64,000 nucleotides of DNA from positions 64,057,290-64,121,289 of the forward strand of contig RSEF01000001.1 of assembly GCA_003993805.1 (NCBI GenBank), written 5' to 3'. Positions 25,323-37,800 of the stretch are shown piece after piece. The translations under genes were made by a program, and so were the position numbers. A model generated the notes under the pieces. The model saw only the letters and a program-made list of their open reading frames with translations. It searched no databases and had not been told where the DNA came from. This DNA comes from Himantopus leucocephalus. Taxonomy: Eukaryota > Chordata > Aves > Charadriiformes > Recurvirostridae. Every line of letters begins with the position of its first letter. Within the stretch, counting starts at the first letter, position 1.

Positions 25323-25350
25323 TACTTCTATACTGAAAAGTATAGAAGTA
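25323..25350. repeat. perfect 12-bp hairpin
   Basis: TACTTCTATACT / AGTATAGAAGTA with a 4-base loop (GAAA). It sits in a short AT-rich patch (25294-25350) that repeats the AGTATAGAA word, so local duplication may explain it. Confidence 0.65.
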
Positions 25351-26409
25351 GACACTTCTGAGGGTAAGATGAGAGTTGCCCAATTAGCACAGCGATGTTA
25401 TGAAAACAACGACGTTATAAAAATCTTGTTATGTTTTCATGCTGCCCTTGGTGGAATGGGCTGCACTAAGATGGGTTGAACCATGGCTGTAGTTTGAGCA
25501 TTTGTATCTGAACTTCCTTCTAGGTGCATCAGGGTGTATCAGTACCATGAGATGCAGAGATGTACGGGCTAGTTTCAAACATGCCAGTTCCTCCAGGTAG
25601 GATTGTGCTGAACTTTGCTGTACTAAGATGCTGCTTCTAAGACCCCTGGAGCTATTTGGGTTAGCACAGAGTCCCAAACAGGCTACTCAGTCCTGTTCCA
25701 GGGAGTGATCCTGGAGAAGGAGTTATCTTTCACTGGCTTTTGCATCAGCAGACAGTGCCGCCCAGAGTGAGGGAGATGAAGCCTCCAGTCTCAGTGCCCT
25801 CTCCCTGAGCAAGTGAAGAATTAACTAGAAAGCTACTTCTTTCTCAGCTTTTCTCAACCTGCACTGTACAGCACAGACGGCTACTCTGGCAGCAGTCAGC
25901 AGCGTGCTAACAAAGGCCCTGAGCTCTGAGTTACAACAGATAAGTTCCCAGATGAAAAGTACTACCCTGGCAGGGTCTTTGGTTCCATGTTCATTAGCTA
26001 TTCCTCTTCGAGAGCTTCAGTTTAATTTTCTTCTCCCACCTCCCTTTGGGGAAGATGTGAACAGAACAGCGAACAGGACTTTTTTTTTTTTTTCTTTTTC
26101 CTTTAAAAGCTTTCATCTCCCACTGTTGCCGGGACCTACATAAATTCTAAAGCGTTGTGACAGTGCCATGGCTCGGGAAGGACTATTGCAGTGAGTGCAG
26201 CAGGGAATGACCAGCACTGCTAGCAGGGATCAGTGGCTGTAGCACTAACGAACACCTCTCCAAAAGCTTCAAACTTCAAGCCCCGGAGTTCTTCCTGCAC
26301 TGTCCGTGCAGTCTTGGAGGTTCGCCGTGCACCCATCTCTCAGCCGCAGGCCTGGCAGCCTCCCTGCCTCCTTCCTGCCAAACCGTCTGTTTCCTCCTCT
26401 CTCCCTGAG

Positions 26410-26660
26410 GGAGTAATGCCGAGACGCCGCGGCGGTGCCCGTGCCCACCCGCCTGAGCACCCCGCCGGGCAGGCGTGCCTGCCGGCCGGCCGCCGCCAGA
26501 GGGCGCCGTGCGCACGGCCGGGCCGCCGCTCTGCCGATAGGCTGCTCCGCGCCACGCCGCGCCGACCGAGGGCACCGGGGGGTCGGCGGGCGCGGGGGGC
26601 TGCGCCCGCCCCGGGGGTGGGAGGAGCTTCCTCGAGGTGGGGGGGCCTGGGCCGGAAGCA
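26410..26660. promoter_or_regulatory. CpG island
   Basis: A sharply bounded GC-rich block dense in CG dinucleotides (for example GCCGAGACGCCGCGGCGG, GGCCGGCCGCCGCC and CGCGCCACGCCGCGCCGACC), against CG-poor flanks on both sides. Such islands in vertebrates are usually unmethylated promoters or distal regulatory elements. It lies about 15 kb upstream of the ISX exon. No recognisable coding exon starts in it; open frames through it on both strands follow from base composition. It holds a CTCF-like site and G-runs (26571-26604) that could form a G-quadruplex. Confidence 0.8.
26493..26507 (+). promoter_or_regulatory. candidate CTCF binding site
   Basis: CCGCCAGAGGGCGCC fits the well-known CTCF core (CCRSYAGRGGGCGCY) at essentially every constrained position. 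Just downstream, GCCGTGCGCACGGC (26506-26519) is a perfect 14-bp palindrome containing an NRF1-like TGCGCA half. Motif only; binding is not shown. Confidence 0.5.
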
Positions 26661-26962
26661 AACTATAACTGTGCTCCCCGGCCTGGGCTGGGAGTAGGAG
26701 GCCTGTGTCTGGGAAGGGAGAAAGGGAGTTTTAGTATGGGAAGGAGGTGTGGGTGAGCACGGGTCTCTGGAAGGAGCAGTGGAAAGTCAGATGGCGTGGG
26801 TACCCCAGAAATATAGGGCAGTTTGGGGACTGTCAGGGCACACTGGTGCTTTAAGAGCTTAGAAGATAGGGATGCTTTCACAGATGAAGGGGGTTTCTGG
26901 TGTGGTCCCACAGGCACAGCATGCCTCTAAATACTTTCTTTGAAAGAGGTGAATAGTGAATT
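26661..26962. other. no gene recognised
   Basis: About 300 bp of purine-rich sequence between the CpG island and a CR1 relic. A GG|GTGAGC at 26751-26758 could act as a weak splice donor for a plus-strand transcript starting in the island, but nothing else supports one. Confidence 0.5.
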
Positions 26963-27600
26963 GGCATAGCCAGCTGCTGACATCACATTATTTACAGCAG
27001 TCAAAGCTAAAACTGTTTGTGAAGGCTTGCAGAAGGAGCTTGAGAAACTGAGTGACTGGGTAATAAAATGGCAGATGAAATTCAGTGTCAATAAATGCAA
27101 AGTAATGCACATGGAGGAAAACAACCTTAACTATACGTTCACAGTGATGGACTCTAAATGAGCTATTACCACTCAGAAGAAAGATTTGGGAATCATTATA
27201 TATAATTCTTCAAAAACACCAGCTCAAAGCTAGCAGTAGTCAAAAAGACAAATGGAATATTAGAAATTATTAGGAAAGAAATAGAAAACATGATAAAAGA
27301 CATACTTTTTGCCACCATGCAAACCTCTGCTGTGCTCGCATCTTGAATGCTATATGCAGTTCTGGTCTCCTGGCAGAATAAAAAAAAATATGAGGCAGGT
27401 GTGGAAAATAGAGAACTAGAAACTTCATGAAGAAGATGACAAGGTTCCCTGGAGTGAGGGAACAATTTATTAGACAGCAGGTTTTAAAAGAAGCACTGTA
27501 AGTGTTCACTGGCACTGTGGAACTCATTGCCACAGGAAATTTTGAAAGCCCAAATGTAATGAAATTAAAACAACAACAGTTAAATAAAGCTGTTGGCATT
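26963..27600 (+). mobile_element. old CR1-type LINE relic (ORF2 palm to thumb)
   Basis: Plus-strand translation from 26973 reads AADITLFTAV, then LEKLSDWVIKWQMKFSVNKC and KVMHM. This is the segment that begins at the reverse transcriptase palm box (FADDTKLF in family members, first aspartate lost here). Further on, a decayed TTQKKDLGIII, an HLECYMQFWSP block and a GNFESP stretch keep the CR1 order. Stops and frameshifts are frequent, so this is an old, dead copy. It appears to be the same family as the relic at 58.1-60.2 kb. Confidence 0.82.
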
Positions 27601-30600
27601 AGCCCAGACAAAAGCTGTATTTTTTGAGTGATGTAGACGCAACTACAAGCTCAGGAAATAACGTAATTTCTAGCTGCTGGAAAGGCATATGGGGATGGGG
27701 ATAATCACTCTACCCCAGCCTTGCTTCTAACATTCTTTTTTTTTTTATCTGTTGGGCTGCACAGACCTTTGCTTTTAACCAGCAAGGCCATACTTATATC
27801 ATTATGCTAAAGAGATAGAAATATTTTGGTCCTAAGGAAAATCAATGGCAGAATTTATTGATGTAAAGAACAGGGAAACCAGTTCTGCCTCTAGCTGGAT
27901 CATGTCTCACTGCGCGAGGCATTGCATTGATTGAAGTGAGACTGCTGGCACAGCATGAGCAGCTTATAACAGGTATCTTTGAGCTACCCAGAAAGCAGCA
28001 GTGACTACGAGTGGGATTCATTTCAGCTAACTTTAACTGGTGTTGAGAACTAGGTGTTTATTCTTCAGGCAACTGAGGTACTTCTTCCTGTCACAGTGTT
28101 TCCACGATACCAGGTTTGCCAGAGGAAATAAGCACAAAATACGTATCATGTTCCTGGGAAAAAAAGCAACTAAAACATGGGGAGCATGGGTCACCTTACC
28201 CGTTTCTCAGCACCTGCAATAGGAAATGAGGATGATGGTGTTTGGACACCTTGCGGTAAAGACATGGGCTGAGAACTCGGTTTCCCTAAGGAAAATAAAT
28301 GTGATATTATTTGCCTTTGGGATGTAAAGAGTACTCATACTTTTCAGGTATCTCAGCAACAGAATGAGTGAGCAAAACCCAGAAGTGGTATTTGCATTAG
28401 AAACTTAAATATTTCTGTTTCTTGCAGCATTATTGAATAGGGATCCCACTTTTGTTCATTAGTGAACTGCTGCTAGAAGTTAGAAGAGTTCTGACTGCTT
28501 TGTCTAGTCAGGGTTTCATCCCCTTTTATTGGAGAAAGTCCTTCTGCTGGTGAGGAAGCATCAATCCTCAGTATTCGGTCCTGACTACCAGAGGACGCAT
28601 GTTTTAGATTAATAGTAGGCAAAACCAAAGCAGAATATTGCACAAGGCAATAGAAGTGAAATAATACTTTAAGCTGTATGTTTTAGGAAGGAATGAAGGA
28701 GGGGACTAGGTTTGGGGGAATCTGTTCCAGGGATATAGATTATCTCTCTTTTTTTTTTGTTTTGTTTTAATTGCATATGTAGCAGCTGATCACCAGTTCT
28801 TCCCCTTGCAATGAGTCTTTTTCTGTTTTCAAGATAAAAGCTTAATGGATCAATGACTTGAGCACTAATGAAAACCTAGTATGTTTCAGAAATAATTAAA
28901 AAAATGGAAGACACCATTTTAAAATCTTGAAATTTCATGGTTTAGGAACATTCCTCTCATTCTCTCCAGATCTCAAGCCTTATTTATCTTCTTTTTTAAA
29001 TGGTCAATCACTGAAGTTTTTCTGTGGAAAAGAAATATGTATATACACTTACGTATGTATTTATATGCAGAGAGGAAAATAAAGGGCTAATCATCTTTTC
29101 AGAAGTGGGTATGTAGGGCCTGCCAGTCAGCTGGTTTCTTTGGTATACACAATTAATTCATATTAATTATCATGTATTGCAGTGGTGCTTAGCAGCTGCC
29201 ACTGAAATTGAAGCTCCCTTGTGCTGTATCTGTACAAACACTAAGGAAGAGTCCTAGCCTTGAAGCCATCAGTGCTTAACTAGACAAGAGGAGCCATGGC
29301 AGGAAAAAGGAGACATGTCCCCCCATTTAATTTCTCTGACTGTCCTTATAATTTCTGAGCGAACATCCACCCAAAGCAGTGCTTGGTTAGAGACCTTTGA
29401 CCAAGCTAGTGCCTTGAAATGGCCCAGAGTGGTACTGTGCAGACACCCAACAACAGGCCCCAGATGCAGAAAAGCCTCGCAGATGGGTTGCTGTGCCTGT
29501 ACTGGAGTCCCTCCTCTGACCCAGGTCGGCGTGGGAGAGTTGGCAGGCTGGTGCGGCTTCCACCTCCACAGCAAGTCTGTGGAGTATTGGCAGAAGAGCC
29601 ATCACTCGTCTCGCCTTGAGTGACAAACATACCTAAAGTGGCTCGTTGAGGGCACACAGAGGGGCAACACTAGAATGAAGTTCAGACCTACCTAAATCTT
29701 CCAAATGAAAAGCTCCCAGTCCAGCAAATCTTATCCACAAGTGTGGTCACATCTAATTCCATAGTCTTTACTACAGTGTGCATGGCACATTGTCTCTGGG
29801 AAGAAATCATATGTTTTCGCACTGTTTGTCAATTTTGGCTACACCTACTGTTTCAATATAGTTTCTGGGTACACTCTTTTATTTGTTAAAAAAGAGTTGT
29901 CATTAGCACTCAGTGTTATTTCAATATGATGGTAACACATGCATTAAAAATGCATAGCTAGATTAGATATTTAACATTCAGTTGGAGTTCTGGCACAGTC
30001 CGAGGGCATGAACTGTAGCCAAGAATATATGGATTCTTAAAACTGTTTCCTGTGCTAAATCTCAACATCAGCCTGTCCATAAGTAATGAAGAGAAGGGTG
30101 ATGTAAAATAATGGTATTGTTAAAATACTGTCACCTTTCCGTCCCCCACATTTTTTAAAGAAATATATTGAAAAACATTCATAATGCACCTGGCCGTCTT
30201 TCTCATGTCTGTCTTTCTTCCTCATCCTGATAGAATCAGTGCTCTATATTACTCCTTAGATTCAAGAGATTATGGCAATCTTCTCTGTTTTTTTCATTAG
30301 TTGAGCTGATTCTGTGCAAAAGCTGCTTAAGATTCATGAGTGATTTTGCCTCTGCGAAGAACAGGAATGCAGCTGAGGAAAAAAAAAAAAAGAGATTTCC
30401 AGTATTCTGGTCTGACCATAGGATACTGATGAGAAATATGCACACAATTAACTTGAAATAAAATGCAACAATTTCTTCCTTCATGACTGTCCCCACAAAC
30501 TGAGGTGTGCTTAGCTCACTGCATCCAAACCATATGCATCTTCCCTCTTGTGCAGACTGATGTTGCACGGACATACTCTTGCATCACCAGGTCTCTGCAG

Positions 30601-33600
30601 AGCTGTAAGCTCCCAACTTTTGTCACACATTTTCCCCAATCTGGGAACCTTGAGGTCTATGGTTTCAGTGGCAATGGGTTGCTTCAGGCTGAAGTTTCTT
30701 ATTTTCTCACACCAGAAGGCTTGAAGACAGGGAAAATGAGATTCTGTTGGTTGTTGATCCTGAGAAGCTGGAGGGAGATGAATCCCCTCTCTGCCCACAG
30801 CTCAGCTACATATGCCGTCATTCTTGGGGCATGCTTTATGGGTGCCTGAACAACACGCCAGACCCTGGCAAAGGGTGAACTTGGGCTTAGATAATTCCAA
30901 GGCCCCATATCTGTCTGTAGTTCCCACTTCACACCTCTCAGTGGATGCAGGGATCATTTCAACTGAGTAATTTTAGGCTGATTCTCATAGATACCTCACA
31001 GGAAGAAAAGCAGAACTAGTAACAAGATCCCTGCTCCAGCGGGTTTATCCTGCTTAGAGGTGCCAGTTACAGCAGTCCATTGTAGTGCAGTTCAGTACCA
31101 TGCTTTTGTGCCTCCTGATCCTCCAGACAGTTAAGGAGACTGATGTGAATGGTTTGCATATCTTGGATCTGCTCAGGATACCATTGCTCCAGGTGCTGCG
31201 TGATGTCAGCTCTTCCGCACTGGGATCTGTTTGTCAAAAGTGTTTGCAAATAGCACCCATCTCCCTTCCCTCCCGGCTTTCCCATCTTGTTTCTGCAAGG
31301 TACCTGGAGCAGGAGCGTGGCATTAAACACGAGCTAGCCTGAAAAATTACCTTCAGGCTTGTGTTTAGCCACACGTACTTCATTACTTTCTTGGATTGGG
31401 GCCTTAGCACCCTATGGTCACCAAGCGAACAACCCTGATGTGAAGCCAGTGCCAACTTTGAGTGGCTAAGCAGCAGAACTGGCGCATTGTATTGATGCTA
31501 TCTTCTTCATTAAGAAAGATGATTCAAATATCATTATTTCTTGAAAAGCATCCAGCCTGTGAAAAGATTCAGACGCTGTTGATCAAGTTACCATGGATTT
31601 CTTTTGAGACATTCAAGCTATTAAGAGCAGGAATGTTTTGTCTGAAATGCTATACAGAAACCTACTGATAGAAATAATCATTTGCTAGCTGTTACCTTTC
31701 ATCTTTTGTACACGAGTGGAAGTTTACCATGTTCCTAATTACAGTGAATTAGATGAATTTGTCCTGGCAAATCAGGCCAGTCAAAGTGTGAATATTTTCT
31801 GGAAAGGGAAGAGCAAAAAAGACTTCAAACAGTGAGTCCAGAAGAAGACGTTGTGAAGATGGGCAGACATGAGTCATAAAGGAGGGATACTGTAGGTGTC
31901 CTTCATACCTCTGCTTAATGTTTTTTGTTCTTGTGCAAAGGAAATTAGTAACATTGTACACAGACAGCAGAACATCTTCATTTGAGGACATAATTTATTG
32001 GAGCTTCTTGAAGAATCGCTTATTGTTTTCTATAATGGGGACAGAAGACTTCAAGGCACCCTGGATCACTTCTACTCTCTAATCCCTCTCTAGAAAGTTT
32101 CCCTCTGTAGCACAACCGTGACTATAGAAATAATCTTGTTCACTACATGTTGCAAAACAAAACAAAAGAGGGACTGATCTAAAAAAATGTAGATGGTGTT
32201 TTGTTCTCATTTACAGGAAGGTCTTTTTACAAATTTTGGCAGTGTAGAGTTGAGTGGGATGTGACCACAATCTAAGGAAGTGGGGAAAGAGGAGTAGCCA
32301 CTCCCCAACATACAACTAAGAGTACACATGGCATCCAGTACATGCTGTAAGCAGAGCTATAGTCCCATCAACCCTCCTCCCTATAAGTCTATTCCTGATG
32401 TAACAGCAAGGAAAAAATGTGCAAAAATAATATTTACTTTCACCTTAAGGTCCCACTCCATTGTAAGGATAGTGGAAATAAGAATCAGTGTCTCTATACA
32501 TAAAAGTGCTACTTGTTGCTATAAGCCTTTGCCCTGTCTTCCTTAGGGTTACGAGGCGTAACTGTGCCCGGTAGCACAATTGCAGAATCTCTCTCTGAAG
32601 CTGTCTGAGGTTTCAAATTGTTTAAATCCTTCCTCACGTTATGACAAAAGTTAACACAAATATATCCTCTTTAATTTTTAATCCAGAGGACACTAAAACT
32701 GAGAGAAGCCCAGATTTCACTCACCTCTGTGAATGCAGCTAGCTCTGGGGCAGAATACAGTCACTTTTTAACAGTCTTTATCACAACTGCATAATTGGCT
32801 GGGGCAGGACAGGAGGTGACTGAAAATGTAAGAATAACTCCTTGGTGGATGCTCCCTCCCCCTCGGTGTACTAGGGAAGAATCTGTAAATTCACTGCAAT
32901 TCCTTGCTAATCCAACAGCTGCAGAGGACAAGCTGAGGAGGAGAAAGAGGTGTCACATTCCTGTCCCTCACAAAGGAGACTTTGAGATTCATTCGTTAAG
33001 CTCTTACGTTCCCACTGGGACTCAGGGAGGATTATGACCTGTCCTCACTGAGAGCAAGGTGACTTCAGTTAATACTTTCTTGATTTGGTTTCTCACAGAC
33101 TGCACTCCCTCCCACACCCCAGCTCTCCAGCCCTGTCTGCTGATTTGGATGGGGATTCCCAGCCTCTCTGCAGCTGAGCTTCACTTGATGAGAAAGTTGT
33201 CGGTATGCTACATGCCTCACTAGGCACAGCTCCTCAAAGATGGGGATGAGGAGACTGGGTTGTCTCTTGCACGGATGCTACTATTTTGAAGTGTCATCAT
33301 TCTGACACATTAGTATTATCAGCAAACACTTCGTGGCAGCATCTTCAAACAGCTGGGGTTGGGCAAAGGGGAGAGAGGAGAAAGTCAGCCTGAATCATCT
33401 CCTAAATGAGAAAGGGCACAGGATTTGCTGTTTGGTGTCATTTACTGAAAGAGAACGTGTTGCAGGTGCAAATGTTGCATCCCCAAACATAGGACAAGCA
33501 GTGCTTTTGGGAGTAGTCAAGCTTTCTGGGTTATGTGTGCCATCCAGGTAATGCTGCCACATTTTTGACTGGGATTTCCTGGATGGGAACACACCACACA

Positions 33601-34604
33601 TGAGGAACTAGACACTCCCTAGATGCACCACAGCTGATAAGTGTATATCTTGGAGGCTTCCACTTCTTTCGGGACTGATTGTGCTAAGCAATAATACTTG
33701 ATCAACAATGTTTTTCTGAACCCCTGAAAAATATCAAATAAACAAGGGTATCAAAGGTCACTAGTACAGCATTTCCAGGCAGAAGAATAAAGGATGTGCT
33801 CCAGGTGTTGTGGATGGATGGTAGTCACACATGAACAGTGTATTTCTATTCATGGCAGATGAGACACCTCAGATCATGGGATAAGCTGAAAAAAACAGAT
33901 ATACAGGATGGCATGAGATCAGCAGGTCAGACCTGCAGGAGTGACCCGTGCAGTGTGGTGCATTTTTTTTTCTCCAGCACCGTAATAGGATGAATTACGT
34001 CTGAACTGGCTTTTTACCTTTGTTCTGCACCTGAGCTTTTTAGTTCTCTTCATCAGCTCCCAGGCTGCTGCCTGCTGGCCATTCATCCTTGCCTCGCTGA
34101 CCAAAGACTGGTGCCTCTCGGGGCTGCAGTCAGTCCTGCCACCTCCTATTTAAACTGTTTAAACTAACCTGGGTGATTTTACTTGGCACAAGTGAAGGAA
34201 TGCTGACACAAACCGCTGTGTGGGCTGGTTCAAAAGGGTGCTTATTGCTAGGAGAGGGAAGAGGCAGGAAGAGGAGGACAGGGGATGCAACAGATGAGCA
34301 GCTGCAGTGGTAACATCCAGCAGCACAGCTGGATCTGAAGGAGTATGTTTGTCCACAGCCTCTGAAAGCAATTAAACTGTAGCCTTGGGTGGTGTGGCAC
34401 ATCTGAATATAAGTGCTACTTATTTTGTTAACTAAATAGAGGTTTGGATATTTGTCCTTATTTCCAGATTGTAACATTTGGGTGCTGTGTGTGCTGTGTA
34501 AGAGTTGAAGATTTGTCTGCTTCAATTACTGGTAGCATCTCCTTCATTAACTGCTGTGCATCACATGAGAAGATGATGATACTGATTTCTAAGGTGAAGT
34601 AGAA
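27601..34604. other. no gene recognised
   Basis: Seven kilobases with no supportable gene, RNA gene or mobile element. It contains only homopolymer patches (for example near 27738-27748, 28749-28758 and 30379-30391). The 27.6-27.74 kb part could be the unrecognisable tail of the preceding CR1 relic. Open frames near 29.3-29.7, 30.5-30.9 and 31.1-31.4 kb look random. Confidence 0.6.
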
Positions 34605-34898
34605 ACATAGAATCGTTTAGGTTGGAAAAGACCTTTAAGATCATCAAGTCCAACAGCTAACCTAGCACTGCCAAGTCCACCCCTAAACCATGTCCCTAAG
34701 CACTGCATCTACATGTCTTTTCAATACCTCCAGGGATGGTGACTCAACGACTTCTCCGGGCAGCCTGTTCCAATGTCTGACAGCCCTTTTGTTGAAGAAG
34801 TTTTTCCCAATATCCAGTCTAAACCTCCCCCAGCACAACTTGAGGCCATTTCCTCTTGTCCTATCACTTGTTACTTGGGAGAAGAGACCAACACCCAC
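34605..34898 (-). mobile_element. CR1 LINE, short 5'-truncated copy
   Basis: A clean CR1 3' end: ACATAGAATCGTTTAGGTTG at 34605, then the usual 3' UTR block. On the minus strand the last ORF2 codons are still open, ending in [20 protein letters not shown]. It stops abruptly at 34898 in the SDRTRGNG region, so it is about 290 bp long. It is closely similar to the matching part of the copy at 18.5 kb, so probably the same subfamily. Confidence 0.93.
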
Positions 34899-37800
34899 AA
34901 GAAAGGGAAGGGTACTGCTGCGACTTCCATCAATTCAAGAGGTGCCTTTTTTCCAAATCAGGCTGTCTAAACTCAAAATGACACAAAATTTCTGAAGAAT
35001 TCAGCTTTGGAACCTGTTTTTTTCTGCATTATACTTGCCCTGTGACTGCTGTATTCAAGAATACTCATGTCAGGGCAACCTGGGACTGTGTGAAGCGCAA
35101 CAGCCTAAGATAGTGATCCTTCAAACACTTCTATACGCATTGAACTGTACTATGATGAATTGTTTCTTCACTGTCTATGATACCTAAGTGCATAGCCCCT
35201 TACGCAGGTTTGTGAACTTTTCATTATTTTCTTTTTATATTATTTCCTTTAGGGAAATGAAAAAGTTTGGAAAATGCTGCTCAGGACTGGAGAACATTAC
35301 TTCAGTTGTCTTTTAGAAAATAATGATTTACCAAAACCAAAGCATTTTTTTAAGGACGTATCAATTTCATCTGCATCACCTTGTGTGAAATTTTCTCAGT
35401 CAGCACGATGGAAATGTTTTGGTTCAGCATTATCAAAAAAACTTTTAGCTCTAGTCTGATAGCTAAGCTGCACCATTTTGGCTTTTAATATTGAAAGTTC
35501 ATCTCAGCCTGCCATACAAAATTGAAATTATATGGCCAAAATGGCACTATCTATATATAAATATGATCATTTTCTACTTTACCTGCAGCTGTGGTTACAG
35601 TGTGCAAGGTGAATACGGACACACTTTTCCCAGAAGGGAACACAAAAAATAACTGCACTGCCTGAACATCCTGCCACTGGTCTGAACTCTGATGTCACAC
35701 CCTGACCAGTGGGTCACATCTAAAATATACCGAACCAAGACATGCAGGACAACTACTTGCAGGTTCCTCAATACCCTTGAAAAGGGGATATTAATTTCCT
35801 GCTGGTCAACACAGACATCTCTGCTGTTTCTTCAAAGTTGCTATCTATGATATTTTCAGCGTTGTGTCAGGTCCCACCAAGATCCAGTTCTTCCACAGCT
35901 TCAGGCATGGTGAAGCGGGTAGCCTTCACCCAGCCCTGCAGGCACCCATGGGAGGCTTTATTGGAAAGTGATTAAGCAGTCTCCTTACAGCACGTAGCAA
36001 GACTTGCTGAAAGCCTGTAGAGAGCTTGACCATGCACAGAAACCTATCCTCCCACTGCCTCCAATGCCTGCAACCACTTCTATCTTCCCTCAAGCACAAG
36101 GCCAAAGGTTCAATGCTATACATAATTTTTAAAATTAAAAATGGGCAATGTTATCTATAATTATAACATTTGAGGCCATTTTTGTCATTTACAATGAAGT
36201 TATAGCAAATGATGTAATTGTGTGGCACCTCTTTGCCCCTCACAGCAAGCACATAACACTTATTAGCTTCAATAGGAGTTATGTGCACATAACTATGCAA
36301 GAAATGAATATACCCCTTTGATTACAATAAGGTTATAAGCAGCAGGAGTCCATTATGATTAGCAGTAAAATGAAGAATTTTTCATAAATCATAAATGTTA
36401 CTTTATAATTTCCATTTCTCCTTATCCTTTTTCTCTGTGTGCATCTACAAATTTATATTTTGTCCTAATTCAGGCACTTTGCAATTGTCCCAAAAGCTGT
36501 TATTCATTATAACCCAAAATGAATTTGCTGAGTCTTTTTATATTTTTTTGTAATTTCCAAAGGATCAATTATACCAACAAAAAGGGGAAAAAAAAGCCTA
36601 ACAACAACAAATGCATTAAAATCACTCAATAATATTTGCCTGAATTGACTTTCTGCTTCTTTACCCTAGGGCTAGACCTGACTTGAATGTCACTTTGCAT
36701 CCTTGCAAAGTCTGCCACATTCTAAAGTCCTCATATTCCCAAATGGCAACAGAGGCGCCGTTAGCATCACCTTAGCCGCTCCAAAGCGGTGCAAGGTCTA
36801 ATGGGGAGGAAGAAAATGCTGCTGGCAGCTGCGCTGTTATGGCTGCTACCGCGGTATCTGCCTAAGGTGGTGCAGTGTGACATTTTTTTCTTTTGGTTGT
36901 GAGCCTCTGTTCTGAAAAGGTATTTTCCCTGCCATCCTGTCACCTAGCAGTGATCCTGGGAGGCCACAGTTTGCGTAACGTGATCAAGGGATGCTGCTCC
37001 CATGCAGGCAGTGTGTGAGATCTGCGGTGCCCGTGAAAGCTGTGAGGCAAAATTGGAAGAAAGGTGCAATGGTTCTGAGGTGAGGGTGTGACAGGGGCTG
37101 TCTCTTTAGATATTTGTGCATCCATGACTGTTGGAGGTAGGAGAGCGGACTAGGGTGACTGCCACTCCGCTGTGTCAGCTCCTGTGTTTCATACATATCT
37201 GAATAAAATTGCAATTCAGGCCAGTGCATATGCTGCACAAATGGCCAAGAATTACATCTTTTTTTGACATTACAGAAGGCATTTATGCTGAGAGAACAGG
37301 TAATCAAAAATCAACAGAGAAAATCTTTGGCACTTCAGGGGGAGTTGCATATCTAAACAAAGAAGTGTTTCTCTCCTGACATACAAACCAAATGAACGTA
37401 ATTGATGTTTCCCAGAAGCAGACTCAGAATGATATCCTTTGGTACTGTGTACTGACCAATCATTAGAAAGGACTGTTAAGCTTGTTGACATTTCTGTCAT
37501 TTTTCCATAGCTGCTTTGGTCCTGGCTGAGAAATTGCATCTGACAGAAGCCAGAGTTTGTGTGTGGTTCTGGAAAGCGGCCATCCCATGTTTCCAAAGGA
37601 CCATGCCTTCCTATGGAGCAGATCTGCTGCCACAAGGAATCATCCTGTACCTACCCTTAAAAATTAAAAAACAATTCCTACCAAATGCTGTGTGGGTTCA
37701 TAGCAAGTAGCAGGCACAGCACCAACTTGAAATAGGGGAGCTATCATGACCAGAGGGCTAAACATCATGGTCAGCTACGTGTTTACAGACATTCAGATAT

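Larger units (their letters stand above)
19428..26409. other. no gene recognised
   Basis: Seven kilobases without a supportable gene. Small items are a (TTG)n run at 20557-20585, a CA-rich patch near 23546-23560 and hairpins at 24676-24702 and 25323-25350. The open frames (for example at 20457-20870 and 21637-21927) have no recognisable family and no splice context I can defend. Confidence 0.6.

Noticed and set aside
26233..26697. 154-codon plus-strand and 130-codon minus-strand frames through the CpG island
   Set aside because: Arginine/alanine/proline-rich products typical of translated CpG islands; both strands are open at once and neither resembles a known protein.
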